NCBI GenBank assembly: GCA_015066175.1 | Contig: SVOW01000002.1 | Coordinates: 62,001-126,000 of the forward strand | Direction: 5' to 3' | DNA: 64,000 nucleotides | From: Oscillospiraceae bacterium | Lineage (GTDB): Bacteria; Bacillota; Clostridia; Oscillospirales; Acutalibacteraceae | In this document: positions 16,710 through 24,708 of the stretch, piece by piece | How positions within the stretch are numbered: the stretch's first letter is position 1 | Layout: the number at the start of each line of letters is the position of its first letter | Translations under genes and position numbers: made by a program | Notes under the pieces: generated by a model | What the model saw: only the letters and a program-made list of their open reading frames with translations | The model's database searches: none | What the model was told of the DNA's origin: nothing

Positions 16710-19073
16710 ATGTATCGCGTACAGAAAAGAGACGGTAAAATCGTAGATTTTGACATTATCAAAATCGCCACTGCTATCAAACAGGCATTTGAATCATGCG
16801 AAAAAGATTATAACGACAGCGTAATTGATTTCCTTGCACTTAAAGTTACTGCAGACTTTGAGCCCAAAATCGAGGATTCACTTATCACAGTTGAAAACAT
16901 TCAGGACAGTGTTGAATCAGTTCTTGTTCAGGCTGGTTATGCTGATGTTTCAAAGTCATATATTCTTTACAGAAAACAGCGTGAAAAACTTCGTAATATC
17001 AAAGGCACACTTCTTGACTATAAAGATCTTGTTGATAACTACGTTAATGTTAACGACTGGAGAGTTAAAGAAAACTCAACTGTAACATATTCTGTTGGTG
17101 GCCTTATTCTTTCAAACTCAGGTGCAATCACAGCTAACTACTGGCTTTCAGAAATTTATGACAGAGAAATTGCCGATGCTCACAGAAACGCTGATATTCA
17201 TCTCCATGACCTTTCAATGCTCACAGGTTACTGTGCAGGTTGGTCACTCAAACAGCTTATTAAAGAAGGTCTTGGTGGCGTAACAGGTAAAATCACATCT
17301 GCTCCCGCAAAGCATCTCGCAACACTTTGTAATCAGATGGTTAACTTCCTTGGTATTATGCAGAATGAATGGGCAGGTGCTCAGGCTTTCTCATCATTTG
17401 ACACATACCTTGCTCCTTTTGTAAAGGCAGATAACTTGTCATATGATCAGGTTAAAAAATGTATCGAATCATTCATTTATGGTGTAAATACTCCTTCACG
17501 TTGGGGTACACAGGCTCCTTTCTCAAACATTACTCTTGACTGGACTGTTCCCAATGACCTTGCTGAACTCAACGCAATCGTTGGCGGCAAAGAGCAGGAC
17601 TTCAAGTATAAAGATTGTAAGAAAGAAATGGATATGGTTAACCGTGCATTCATCGAAATTATGATTGAAGGCGATGCTCACGGCAGAGGATTCCAGTATC
17701 CTATTCCCACATATTCAATCACAAGTGATTTTGACTGGTCAGAAACAGAGAACAACAAGCTTCTCTTTGAAATGACATCAAAATACGGTACACCTTATTT
17801 CTCAAACTATATCAACAGTGATATGGAACCCAGCGACGTAAGAAGTATGTGCTGCAGACTTCGTCTTGACCTGAGAGAACTCCGTAAAAAATCAGGTGGT
17901 TTCTTCGGCAGCGGCGAAAGCACAGGTTCAATCGGCGTTGTTACAATCAATATGCCCAGAATCGCTTATCTTGCAAAAGATGAAGCAGATTTCTATAAAC
18001 GTCTTGACAGAATGATGGACATTTCTGCTCGTTCACTTCATATCAAGAGACAGGTTATCACAAAACTTCTCAATGAAGGTCTCTATCCTTACACAAAACG
18101 TTACCTTGGCACATTTGAAAACCACTTCTCAACAATCGGCCTTGTTGGTATGAACGAAGTTGGTCTTAATGCAAACTGGCTCGGTAAAGATATGACTCAT
18201 AAAGAAACACAGCTTTTCTCACAGCAGGTTCTTGACCATATGAGAGAAAAACTTTCTGACTACCAGGAAATGTACGGCGACCTTTACAACCTTGAAGCAA
18301 CTCCTGCAGAATCCACATCTTACAGACTTGCTAAACACGACCTTAAGAGATATCCCGATATCAAAACTGCATCAGAAGGCGATGAAACACCTTACTATAC
18401 AAACAGTTCACACCTTCCTGTTGGTTACACAGAAGATATCTTTGAAGCACTTGATATTCAGGACGAACTTCAGACAAGATACACTTCAGGTACTGTTTTC
18501 CACGCTTACATCGGCGAAAAAATGCCTGATTGGAAATCTGCTGCAAACCTTGTTCGCAAAATCGCACAGAACTATAAACTTCCTTATTATTCAATTTCTC
18601 CCACATACTCAGTATGTAAGAGCCACGGATATATCGCAGGCGAACACTTCACTTGCCCTGAATGCGGCGAACCTGCAGAAGTTTATAGCCGTATCACAGG
18701 TTACTACCGTCCTGTTCAGAACTGGAATGACGGTAAACTCCAGGAATACAAGCATCGTAAGCTCTATGATGTTATGAATTCAGAATATCATGCAAAAGAA
18801 GATATCTGCGAATGTGATGCAGAAGAAACAGCAGAAGTAAACATTTCAAACAGAACACTTCTTTTCACAACAGCAACTTGCCCCAACTGCAAAATCGCAG
18901 TGAGCCTTCTTGACAAAGCAGACGTAGAATTTGAAAAAGTTCTTGCTGAAGAAAATGCTGACCTTGCAAAAGAACTCGGCATCAAACAGGCTCCCACACT
19001 TGTAGTTGTTGATGAAAATGGCGTTGCAAAATATCAGGGTGTATCTGATATCAAAAAGTTTATTAAAGCATAA
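16710..19073 (+). CDS. nrdD: Anaerobic ribonucleoside-triphosphate reductase NrdD with fused C-terminal redoxin domain
   Basis: Class III glycyl-radical ribonucleotide reductase, 787 aa, which makes dNTPs without oxygen. Residues 1-90 form an ATP-cone (MYRVQKRDGKIVDFD). The barrel carries the usual NrdD motifs. Near the C-terminus are CPEC (649-652) and CEC (700-702), likely the zinc site. RITGY puts the radical Gly at 664. Residues 709-787 form a thioredoxin/glutaredoxin-like domain with CPNC at 724-727, a cis-Pro in KQAPTLVVV, and a following strand. A fused redoxin suggests the enzyme is reduced by a dithiol relay rather than formate; that is inference from the known formate-dependent and redoxin-dependent NrdD classes. 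The activase gene nrdG is not next to it. Expression is controlled by NrdR boxes. GGAGG ribosome site. Confidence 0.95.
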   Translation: MYRVQKRDGKIVDFDIIKIATAIKQAFESCEKDYNDSVIDFLALKVTADFEPKIEDSLITVENIQDSVESVLVQAGYADVSKSYILYRKQREKLRNIKGTLLDYKDLVDNYVNVNDWRVKENSTVTYSVGGLILSNSGAITANYWLSEIYDREIADAHRNADIHLHDLSMLTGYCAGWSLKQLIKEGLGGVTGKITSAPAKHLATLCNQMVNFLGIMQNEWAGAQAFSSFDTYLAPFVKADNLSYDQVKKCIESFIYGVNTPSRWGTQAPFSNITLDWTVPNDLAELNAIVGGKEQDFKYKDCKKEMDMVNRAFIEIMIEGDAHGRGFQYPIPTYSITSDFDWSETENNKLLFEMTSKYGTPYFSNYINSDMEPSDVRSMCCRLRLDLRELRKKSGGFFGSGESTGSIGVVTINMPRIAYLAKDEADFYKRLDRMMDISARSLHIKRQVITKLLNEGLYPYTKRYLGTFENHFSTIGLVGMNEVGLNANWLGKDMTHKETQLFSQQVLDHMREKLSDYQEMYGDLYNLEATPAESTSYRLAKHDLKRYPDIKTASEGDETPYYTNSSHLPVGYTEDIFEALDIQDELQTRYTSGTVFHAYIGEKMPDWKSAANLVRKIAQNYKLPYYSISPTYSVCKSHGYIAGEHFTCPECGEPAEVYSRITGYYRPVQNWNDGKLQEYKHRKLYDVMNSEYHAKEDICECDAEETAEVNISNRTLLFTTATCPNCKIAVSLLDKADVEFEKVLAEENADLAKELGIKQAPTLVVVDENGVAKYQGVSDIKKFIKA

Positions 19074-19107
19074 TTTGCTTTTAATAGTTTAGCCTTACTA
19101 ACAAGGG

Positions 19108-19141
19108 ATTGCTGAAAGTCTATATGGCTTTCGGCAATTTT
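19108..19141 (+). terminator. Intrinsic terminator of nrdD
   Basis: An 11-bp stem with one G-U pair (19108-19118 with 19128-19138) followed by TTTT, 34 bases after the stop codon. Confidence 0.75.
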
Positions 19142-19149
19142 CCTTTTAT

Positions 19150-19178
19150 TTGACAAATGTTTTTTGATATGTTATTCT
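19150..19178 (+). promoter_or_regulatory. Sigma-A promoter placing the transcript start at the macrodomain start codon
   Basis: TTGACA, 17 bases, TATTCT. The expected first transcribed base is about 19185, only a few bases before the candidate start codons at 19186-19195, and no ribosome site is present. Confidence 0.6.
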
Positions 19179-19188
19179 CGGTTTGGTG

Positions 19189-20190
19189 ATGAAAATGCCT
19201 TTACAGATTATAAGACAGGATATTACAAAAATTGAATGTGATGCAGTAGTAAACGCAGCAAAACCGTCTCTTTTAGGAGGAGGCGGAGTTGACGGTGCAA
19301 TTCACAAAGCGGCAGGACCTGAATTGCTTGAAGAATGCAGAACTTTAGGCGGTTGCAAAACAGGTCAGGCGAAAATCACAAAGGGATATAACCTTCCTGC
19401 AAAATACGTTATCCACACAGTCGGACCTGTATGGAAAGGCGGAGAAAAAGGGGAGAGAGACTACCTTTATTCCTGCTATCGTGAAAGCCTTAAACTCGCA
19501 AAAGAATACGACTGCGAAAGTGTGGCTTTTCCTCTTATTTCATCAGGTGTTTACGGCTATCCCAAAGATAAAGCCTTTAAAGTTGCAATAGATGCTATAA
19601 GTGAGTTTCTTTTGGGAAATGATATGACAGTTTATGTTGCTGTTTTTGATAAGTCAGCATTGTCTGTCAGTCAGAAGTTGTTTAACGAAATCAAAGTATA
19701 TATTGACGACAATTATGTTGATGAAAACCTAATTTTGAGAAGATGCAATATTTACGAAGCGCCGGGTATTGCGATGTCAAAAACACCTTTTGAAGTGTAT
19801 GATGCCTGCGAATGTAAAGCAATTTCCATTGAAGATGCACTTGAAAGTATTGATGAAAGTTTTTCCCAGATGCTTCTTCGTAAAATTGACGAAAAAGGTC
19901 TGACAGATGCACAGTGTTATAAAAAAGCAAATATCGACCGCAAACTGTTTTCAAAAATACGCAATGATATAAATTATAAACCGAAGAAAACAACAGCTAT
20001 TGCTTTTGCAATTGCACTGGAATTGTCACTCGATGAAACAAAAGATATGCTTATGAAAGCAGGCTATGCACTCTCTCACAGCAATAAATTCGATATAATT
20101 ATTGAGTATTTTATCGTTAACGGAAATTATAATATCTTCGAAATCAACGAAGTGCTTTTCCAATTTGATCAGAGTCTTCTGAGCGTTTAA
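19189..20190 (+). CDS. Macrodomain protein with C-terminal helical (HTH-like) domain
   Basis: A 333-aa protein. Residues 1-165 form a macrodomain with the ADP-ribose-binding loops [20 protein letters not shown] and ISSGVYGYP. This places it near O-acetyl-ADP-ribose deacetylases (YmdB-like). Residues ~215-333 are a separate, mostly helical domain ([20 protein letters not shown], then [12 protein letters not shown]) that looks like a lambda-repressor-type helix-turn-helix; I have seen it fused to macrodomains in gut Firmicutes, and its role is unknown. The start is uncertain: TTG 19183, GTG 19186, ATG 19189 and ATG 19195 are all in frame and none has a Shine-Dalgarno site. ATG 19189 is chosen because the promoter predicts a leaderless transcript. 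It is monocistronic. Confidence 0.82.
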   Translation: MKMPLQIIRQDITKIECDAVVNAAKPSLLGGGGVDGAIHKAAGPELLEECRTLGGCKTGQAKITKGYNLPAKYVIHTVGPVWKGGEKGERDYLYSCYRESLKLAKEYDCESVAFPLISSGVYGYPKDKAFKVAIDAISEFLLGNDMTVYVAVFDKSALSVSQKLFNEIKVYIDDNYVDENLILRRCNIYEAPGIAMSKTPFEVYDACECKAISIEDALESIDESFSQMLLRKIDEKGLTDAQCYKKANIDRKLFSKIRNDINYKPKKTTAIAFAIALELSLDETKDMLMKAGYALSHSNKFDIIIEYFIVNGNYNIFEINEVLFQFDQSLLSV

Positions 20191-20232
20191 TTTATCGCAT
20201 TTTACAAAATTGTCATCGTTTTTTACAAACCC

Positions 20233-20260
20233 TTGCAGATTTATAAAAAAGGTGTATAAT
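20233..20260 (+). promoter_or_regulatory. Sigma-A promoter of the DUF6273-type gene
   Basis: TTGCAG, 16 bases, TATAAT. It is nearly identical over about 50 bases to the promoter of the paralogue at 2148-2175. Confidence 0.75.
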
Positions 20261-20294
20261 GTTCTCATAACGAAAAACAAAGGGGAAATTACTT

Positions 20295-21719
20295 ATGATA
20301 ACTTGTCCGAAATGCGGAAAACAACTTGCAGACGGTGCAAGATTCTGTAAATTCTGCGGTAGTCAGGTGCCGCAGATAAATGTGCAGAACCCGGTGCAGA
20401 ATAACGCACAAATACCTGCTCGTGAAATACAGGTGACAGCTCCCGCACCTGAAAAGAAAAAATCATCAAAAGGAATTGTTATTGCAATTGTTGCGATTGT
20501 GCTTATTGCAGCGATTGTGCTTGGTATAATTTTTCTCCCTGACCTTTTTGGTGAAAAAGAAGCAGACCTTACTGACAAAGAAAAGCTCACACAGCTTCTT
20601 GAAGAAAGCACAACGAAGCCTATAGTTGAATTTGCTTATGACGACTATGATAATAACGGCACATATGAAGCATATGCTGTTGTGGGTGAAACTGATGAAG
20701 AAGACGCAGAACACCCCAAATTCTATGATGCTGACATATACTTTGTAAACGAGAAGAAAGCACAGCCAATCAAGGAAAACATCAGCGGTCAGGTTAACGG
20801 CACAATTGAGCTTGACGAAATAATTTACATTTCAATTGAAGTTTTTGATGAAGATTCCGGCGAAGGTAAATCATTTATTTATACTGTAGATGGTGATAAA
20901 TCAGAAGAGCATGAGGATTCAGGTAAATATTCTGATGTTCACGAAGAAAATGGCGAAGTTATAGGTAAAGACGAAAACGGTGAAGAAGTAAAAATTGTAA
21001 TTATTGAAAAAGAAGAAATAAATACAACAGAAAAAGAAGAAACCACCAGGGAAGCTGAAACAACAACTGAAAATGATGCTTCAACAACGCCGTCAAATGG
21101 TACATCAAGTGGAATCGCCAATGCCAATGTAGGCGATTATATAACCTTCGGCTCATACGAACAGGATAACAACACCTCAAACGGCAAGGAAGCAATAGAA
21201 TGGCTTGTGCTTGATAAGCAAGACGGAAAAATCCTTGTAATCAGCAGATATGCCCTTGATTGTCAGCCATATAATGAAGAAGGGATGGATACCATATGGG
21301 AGATTTGCACATTAAGAAGCTGGCTTAATAACGAATTTTTAAACACAGCCTTTACATCAAGCCAAAGGTCAATGATACCAACAGTAACAGTGAAAGCAGA
21401 AGATAATACAACTTACGGAACTGACGCCGGAAATGACACACAGGACAAAGTGTTCCTGCTCAGCGTAAGTGAAGCAAACAAATATTTCAGTTCAGATAGT
21501 GCAAGAGAATGTAAACCAACAGTCTACGTAGCAGCACAGGGGGCGGATGCAAGCGCTGACGCGGAATATTACGGCAACTGCTGGTGGTGGCTGCGGTCGC
21601 CCGGCTACATTCAGGATTTTGCCACCAGTGTCAACTATGACGGCGGCGTCCGCGAGCACGGCGATTCTGTCGACTACGATTACATTGCTGTCCGCCCCGT
21701 TTTGTGGATAAATCTTTAA
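20295..21719 (+). CDS. Membrane-anchored zinc-ribbon protein with C-terminal DUF6273-like domain
   Basis: A 474-aa paralogue of the protein at 2208. Residues 4-21 are the zinc ribbon (CPKC, CKFC), 60-81 a membrane helix, and about 85-215 the shared acidic domain (EESTTKPIVEFAYDDYD, then YEAYAVVGET). A Glu/Thr-rich stalk (about 235-275) follows. Residues 280-474 are a DUF6273-like domain, probably a C-type-lectin/sulfatase-modifying-factor fold displayed outside the cell. It opens with GDYITFGSYEQ and ends with WWWLRSPG and VRPVLWINL. From about codon 415 the base composition becomes much more GC-rich and codon choice switches to GGC, GTC, CGC and CCC, unlike the rest of the gene and its neighbours. 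The segment between WWWLRSPG and VRPVL has the codon pattern of a diversity-generating-retroelement variable region. RBS AAAGGGGA. Confidence 0.83.
   Translation: MITCPKCGKQLADGARFCKFCGSQVPQINVQNPVQNNAQIPAREIQVTAPAPEKKKSSKGIVIAIVAIVLIAAIVLGIIFLPDLFGEKEADLTDKEKLTQLLEESTTKPIVEFAYDDYDNNGTYEAYAVVGETDEEDAEHPKFYDADIYFVNEKKAQPIKENISGQVNGTIELDEIIYISIEVFDEDSGEGKSFIYTVDGDKSEEHEDSGKYSDVHEENGEVIGKDENGEEVKIVIIEKEEINTTEKEETTREAETTTENDASTTPSNGTSSGIANANVGDYITFGSYEQDNNTSNGKEAIEWLVLDKQDGKILVISRYALDCQPYNEEGMDTIWEICTLRSWLNNEFLNTAFTSSQRSMIPTVTVKAEDNTTYGTDAGNDTQDKVFLLSVSEANKYFSSDSARECKPTVYVAAQGADASADAEYYGNCWWWLRSPGYIQDFATSVNYDGGVREHGDSVDYDYIAVRPVLWINL
21606..21689 (+). other. Candidate variable region of a diversity-generating retroelement target
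   Basis: Codons 438-465 lie between the fixed motifs WWWLRSPG and VRPVLW. Invariant-looking codons (GCC 443, GTC 446, 452 and 459, GGC 450 and 456) are interspersed with 21 variable-looking codons, 19 of which end in C or T. That is the pattern expected when AAY codons of a template repeat are mutagenised at adenines. The stretch is much more GC-rich than its surroundings. No reverse transcriptase, Avd or template repeat is in this window, so the call depends on a remote element. Confidence 0.45.
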
Positions 21720-21752
21720 TCTGAAATCTTCAAATCAGAAATCGTCCGTTCA

Positions 21753-21788
21753 GCGCCGCAGGTGCAAATTTGTCGCTTTTCAGGCGAC
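21753..21788. repeat. Two short GC-rich hairpins downstream of the DUF6273 gene
   Basis: GCGCC/GGTGC (21753-21757 with 21761-21765) and GTCGC/GCGAC (21772-21776 with 21784-21788, 7-base loop). They lie 34-70 bases past the stop codon, where retroelement target genes often carry a DNA hairpin. Neither has a T-run, so they are not convincing terminators. Confidence 0.4.
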
Positions 21789-21809
21789 CATATTGCAATT
21801 AAATATCTC

Positions 21810-21846
21810 TATAATGTAGTCGTAAGGTGAAAACACCAAACGACTA
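21810..21846 (+). promoter_or_regulatory. -10 element plus interrupted inverted repeat before the VWA gene
   Basis: TATAAT at 21810-21815 is followed at once by a nested inverted repeat: TAGTCGT (21817-21823) with ACGACTA (21840-21846), and GGTG (21826-21829) with CACC (21834-21837), separated by symmetric AA bulges around an AAAA loop. It could be an operator over the transcript start or a leader hairpin. No good -35 is present. Confidence 0.45.
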
Positions 21847-21871
21847 TATTTATTTTTCGGAGGTATTTGAA

Positions 21872-22495
21872 ATGAAAAACAACACAACAGAAATGGTATT
21901 TATCCTTGACAGAAGCGGGTCAATGCAGGGTCTTGAAAAAGACACAATCGGCGGTTTCAATTCGATGATTGAAAAGCAGAAAAACATTGATGGCAGATGT
22001 TATGTATCAACAGTTCTTTTTGATGATAAAAGCGAAGTGCTTCATGACAGAATAAGCATTGATAAACTTTCCCCAATGACAGAAGACGATTATTTTGTAC
22101 GCGGTTGCACAGCACTTCTTGATGCAGTAGGCGGTGCGATTCATCACATCGGAAATATTCACAAATATGCTCGACATGAAGATGTGCCTGAAAAGACGAT
22201 TTTTGTTATTACAACTGACGGAATGGAAAACGCAAGCCATATTTATAGTGCGCAGGATGTAAAACGTATGATTGAAAGGCAGAAAGAAAAATACGGCTGG
22301 GAATTTCTTTTCATCGGCGCTAACATTGATGCTGCATCAGAGGCTGAAAAAATAGGCATCGAAAGGAATCGTTCAGTTAATTATACTGCTTCACCCAAAT
22401 GCACTGCCAACCTTTATGAAGTGGTGGAAAAAACTGTGAGAAATTACAGAAATTGCGATAAAATTGCAGATAATTGGACAGAAGATATAAAATAA
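21872..22495 (+). CDS. VWA-domain protein
   Basis: A 207-aa protein made almost entirely of one von Willebrand factor A domain. The metal-ion-dependent adhesion site reads VFILDRSGSM (DxSxS), with the second metal loop in VRGCTALLDAV and the third in ITTDGME. There is no signal peptide or membrane helix, so it is probably cytoplasmic. It resembles stand-alone VWA proteins linked in other genomes to stress or phage-related loci; the partner is unknown. The start at 21872 is set by the CGGAGG site; the in-frame ORF upstream runs through the leader inverted repeat and is rejected. Confidence 0.82.
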   Translation: MKNNTTEMVFILDRSGSMQGLEKDTIGGFNSMIEKQKNIDGRCYVSTVLFDDKSEVLHDRISIDKLSPMTEDDYFVRGCTALLDAVGGAIHHIGNIHKYARHEDVPEKTIFVITTDGMENASHIYSAQDVKRMIERQKEKYGWEFLFIGANIDAASEAEKIGIERNRSVNYTASPKCTANLYEVVEKTVRNYRNCDKIADNWTEDIK

Positions 22496-22558
22496 AATAT
22501 CATCCTGATTTAACAAGTAACAAAACAGTGAAAAATGTTTGCGAAATCGTTAATTTTA

Positions 22559-22587
22559 TTGACAAACTGACCTTAATTTGGTATAAT
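22559..22587 (+). promoter_or_regulatory. Sigma-A promoter of the pyr operon
   Basis: TTGACA, 17 bases, TATAAT: a perfect consensus promoter. The expected start of transcription is about 22594, which gives a leader of about 100 bases before pyrC. Confidence 0.85.
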
Positions 22588-22616
22588 AATAAAAATCTTA
22601 TGGCTTAGATATGCCG

Positions 22617-22682
22617 AGGGATTGAAGATATTAAATCAGTTTGTATTTTTGTATCCCTGTCTTTTCCGGCAGGGATTTTTTT
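22617..22682 (+). terminator. Leader terminator/antiterminator (attenuator) of the pyr operon
   Basis: A factor-independent terminator lies between promoter and first gene: ATCCCTG (22653-22659) pairs with CAGGGAT (22670-22676), followed by seven T. An upstream AGGGAT copy (22617-22622) can pair with the same ATCCCT and so form an alternative structure. A U-rich tract (22641-22652) precedes the terminator. No PyrR-box consensus was recognised. Confidence 0.65.
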
Positions 22683-22696
22683 AGGGAGAATGTAAT

Positions 22697-23977
22697 ATGA
22701 ACTTTGTTTTAAAAAATGCAAATGTCTATCGTAAAGGCAAGTTCATAAAAGGTGATATTCTTGTAAAAGATGGTCGCCTCAGCCACCTTTTCGGTTTTTC
22801 ATCTGTTCCTTGTGATGCTGCCGTTTATAACGCTGAAAATTGCATTATTATTCCGGGTCTTGTTGATGTACACGTGCATCTCAGGGAGCCCGGTTTTTCT
22901 TTTAAAGAAACCATAAAATCAGGAACGATGGCTGCAGCACATGGCGGTTTCACTCATGTGTGCTCAATGCCTAACCTTAACCCAGTGCCTGACAATATGA
23001 AAAATCTGAAACAGCAGCTCGATTTAATCAAAAGTGATGCTGTTATCAAAGTTACACCTTATGGCTCAATTACTATCGGTCAGATGGGTGATGAACTTTC
23101 TGATATGGAAGATATGAAAGACCTTGTGGCAGGCTTTTCTGACGATGGCAAAGGCGTGCAGGAAGCTGAAATGATGGTTATGGCAATGGAAGAAGCAAAA
23201 ACCTGCGGAAAAATGATTGTTGCTCATTGCGAAGATAATTCATTGCTTCGCGGCGGATATATCCACGATGGTGAATATGCTCGTCTTCACGGGCACAGAG
23301 GTATCTGCTCTGAAAGCGAATATCTTCCCATTAAACGCGATATTCATCTTGCAAAACGCACAGGCTGCAGTTACCATGTTTGCCATATTTCTACCAAAGA
23401 AAGCGTTGAAATTATAAGACAGGCTAAAAAAGAAGGCATAGATATTTCCTGCGAAACAGCACCTCATTACCTTGTTTTCAACGATATGGATTTGCAGGAA
23501 GATGCAAGATTCAAAATGAATCCTCCCATAAGAAGCGAAGAAGACAGGCTTGCTCTTATCGAAGGCATAAAAGACGGCACAATCGAAATGATTGCAACTG
23601 ACCATGCACCTCACACTGCAGAAGAAAAGGGCAGAGGTCTTGAAAAGAGCTTAATGGGTGTTGTAGGTCTTGAAACTGCATTCCCTGTTCTCTGGACAGA
23701 GCTTGTTATGAAAAATGTTATCACCGCAGAGCACCTTGTTAAGATAATGAGCACAAATCCCGCAAAACGTTTTGGATTTGAAAGCGGGCTTGATAACGGC
23801 AAAATTGCTGATTTTGCAGTGTTTGATGTAAATGAAGAATATGAAATTAATCCCGAAGAATTCCTTTCAATGGGCAGAGCAACGCCCTTTGAAGGAAGAA
23901 AAGTTTTCGGCAGATGTCTTATGACTGTATGCGGGGGAGAAATTGTTTACAGTGATATGGAAGGACGGAAAGAATAA
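22697..23977 (+). CDS. pyrC: Dihydroorotase PyrC
   Basis: Cyclises carbamoyl-aspartate to dihydroorotate. The 426-aa zinc amidohydrolase has the metal-binding DVHVHLREPG at about residue 56, a metal-bridging residue in the GFSDDGKGVQ region, His ligands in AHCEDN and HVCHIST, and the catalytic Asp in ATDHAPH. This is the type I class of Gram-positive bacteria. It is the first gene of pyrC-K-D-F-E-B-I; its stop codon overlaps the pyrK start by one base. The start follows a GGGAGAA site directly after the leader terminator. Confidence 0.96.
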   Translation: MNFVLKNANVYRKGKFIKGDILVKDGRLSHLFGFSSVPCDAAVYNAENCIIIPGLVDVHVHLREPGFSFKETIKSGTMAAAHGGFTHVCSMPNLNPVPDNMKNLKQQLDLIKSDAVIKVTPYGSITIGQMGDELSDMEDMKDLVAGFSDDGKGVQEAEMMVMAMEEAKTCGKMIVAHCEDNSLLRGGYIHDGEYARLHGHRGICSESEYLPIKRDIHLAKRTGCSYHVCHISTKESVEIIRQAKKEGIDISCETAPHYLVFNDMDLQEDARFKMNPPIRSEEDRLALIEGIKDGTIEMIATDHAPHTAEEKGRGLEKSLMGVVGLETAFPVLWTELVMKNVITAEHLVKIMSTNPAKRFGFESGLDNGKIADFAVFDVNEEYEINPEEFLSMGRATPFEGRKVFGRCLMTVCGGEIVYSDMEGRKE

Positions 23978-24708
23978 TGCAGCAGACTATATTTGAAATT
24001 CAATCCAATGAAAAACTTGCAAAAGATGTTTACAGAATGGTCCTTGCAGGCGATACATCTGATTTAAAGAAACCTGGTCAGTTTGTAAATATAAAGCTTG
24101 ACGGTTTTTTCCTGAGAAGACCTATTTCAGTGTGCGATTACGATGAAAATGTGCTTACACTTATTTACAAAGTTGTAGGTGCAGGCACTGAAGTTATGAG
24201 TAAAATGTGTAAAGGTGAAAAGCTTGACATTCTCACAGGCCTCGGTAACGGCTTTGACACTTCAAAAAGTGGTGATAATCCCGTTGTTATCGGTGGCGGT
24301 GTAGGTGTTCCTCCAATGTTCAACCTTGCAAGAAAGCTGATTGAAGAAGGCAAGAAAGTAACTGCTGTTCTCGGTTTTAATAAAGAGGAAGAAATCTTCT
24401 ACAAAGATGAATTTGAAAAATTAGGTGCAGAGGTTTATATTACAACTGTTGATGGCTCTGTAGGTACAAAAGGTTTCGTTACAGATGCAATGAAAAATAT
24501 TGATTTTTCTTATACCTACTGTTGCGGTCCTGAACCGATGCTCAAAGCAGTATATAACGCATCTGATAAAGATGGTCAGTTCAGTTTTGAAGAAAGAATG
24601 GGTTGCGGTTTCGGTGCTTGTATGGGTTGCAGCTGCAAAACAAAATACGGCAACAAACGAATCTGTAAAGAAGGCCCTGTGCTTTGCAAGGAGGAGATAA
24701 TATGGTAA
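23977..24708 (+). CDS. pyrK: Dihydroorotate dehydrogenase electron-transfer subunit PyrK
   Basis: The FAD and [2Fe-2S] subunit that passes electrons from PyrD to NAD+. The 243-aa protein has the flavin-binding RRPISVCDYD, the NAD-binding GGGVGVPPMFNLA, and a C-terminal cluster of Cys (CGFGACMGCSC, then two more Cys) that ligate the iron-sulfur centre. It overlaps pyrC by one base and pyrD by 7 bases, so the three are tightly coupled in translation. PyrK with PyrD forms the type 1B enzyme, which suits an anaerobe because it uses NAD+ rather than quinone. Confidence 0.95.
   Translation: MQQTIFEIQSNEKLAKDVYRMVLAGDTSDLKKPGQFVNIKLDGFFLRRPISVCDYDENVLTLIYKVVGAGTEVMSKMCKGEKLDILTGLGNGFDTSKSGDNPVVIGGGVGVPPMFNLARKLIEEGKKVTAVLGFNKEEEIFYKDEFEKLGAEVYITTVDGSVGTKGFVTDAMKNIDFSYTYCCGPEPMLKAVYNASDKDGQFSFEERMGCGFGACMGCSCKTKYGNKRICKEGPVLCKEEIIW

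Noticed and set aside
19074..19188. nrdG next to nrdD
   Set aside because: The gap holds only a terminator and a promoter; no radical-SAM activase gene is present in the window.
21827..21871. Longer VWA protein start
   Set aside because: It runs through the promoter-proximal inverted repeat and lacks a ribosome site; CGGAGG fits 21872.
22594..22650. PyrR binding loop
   Set aside because: No match to the conserved AGUCCAGAGAGGCU-type element.
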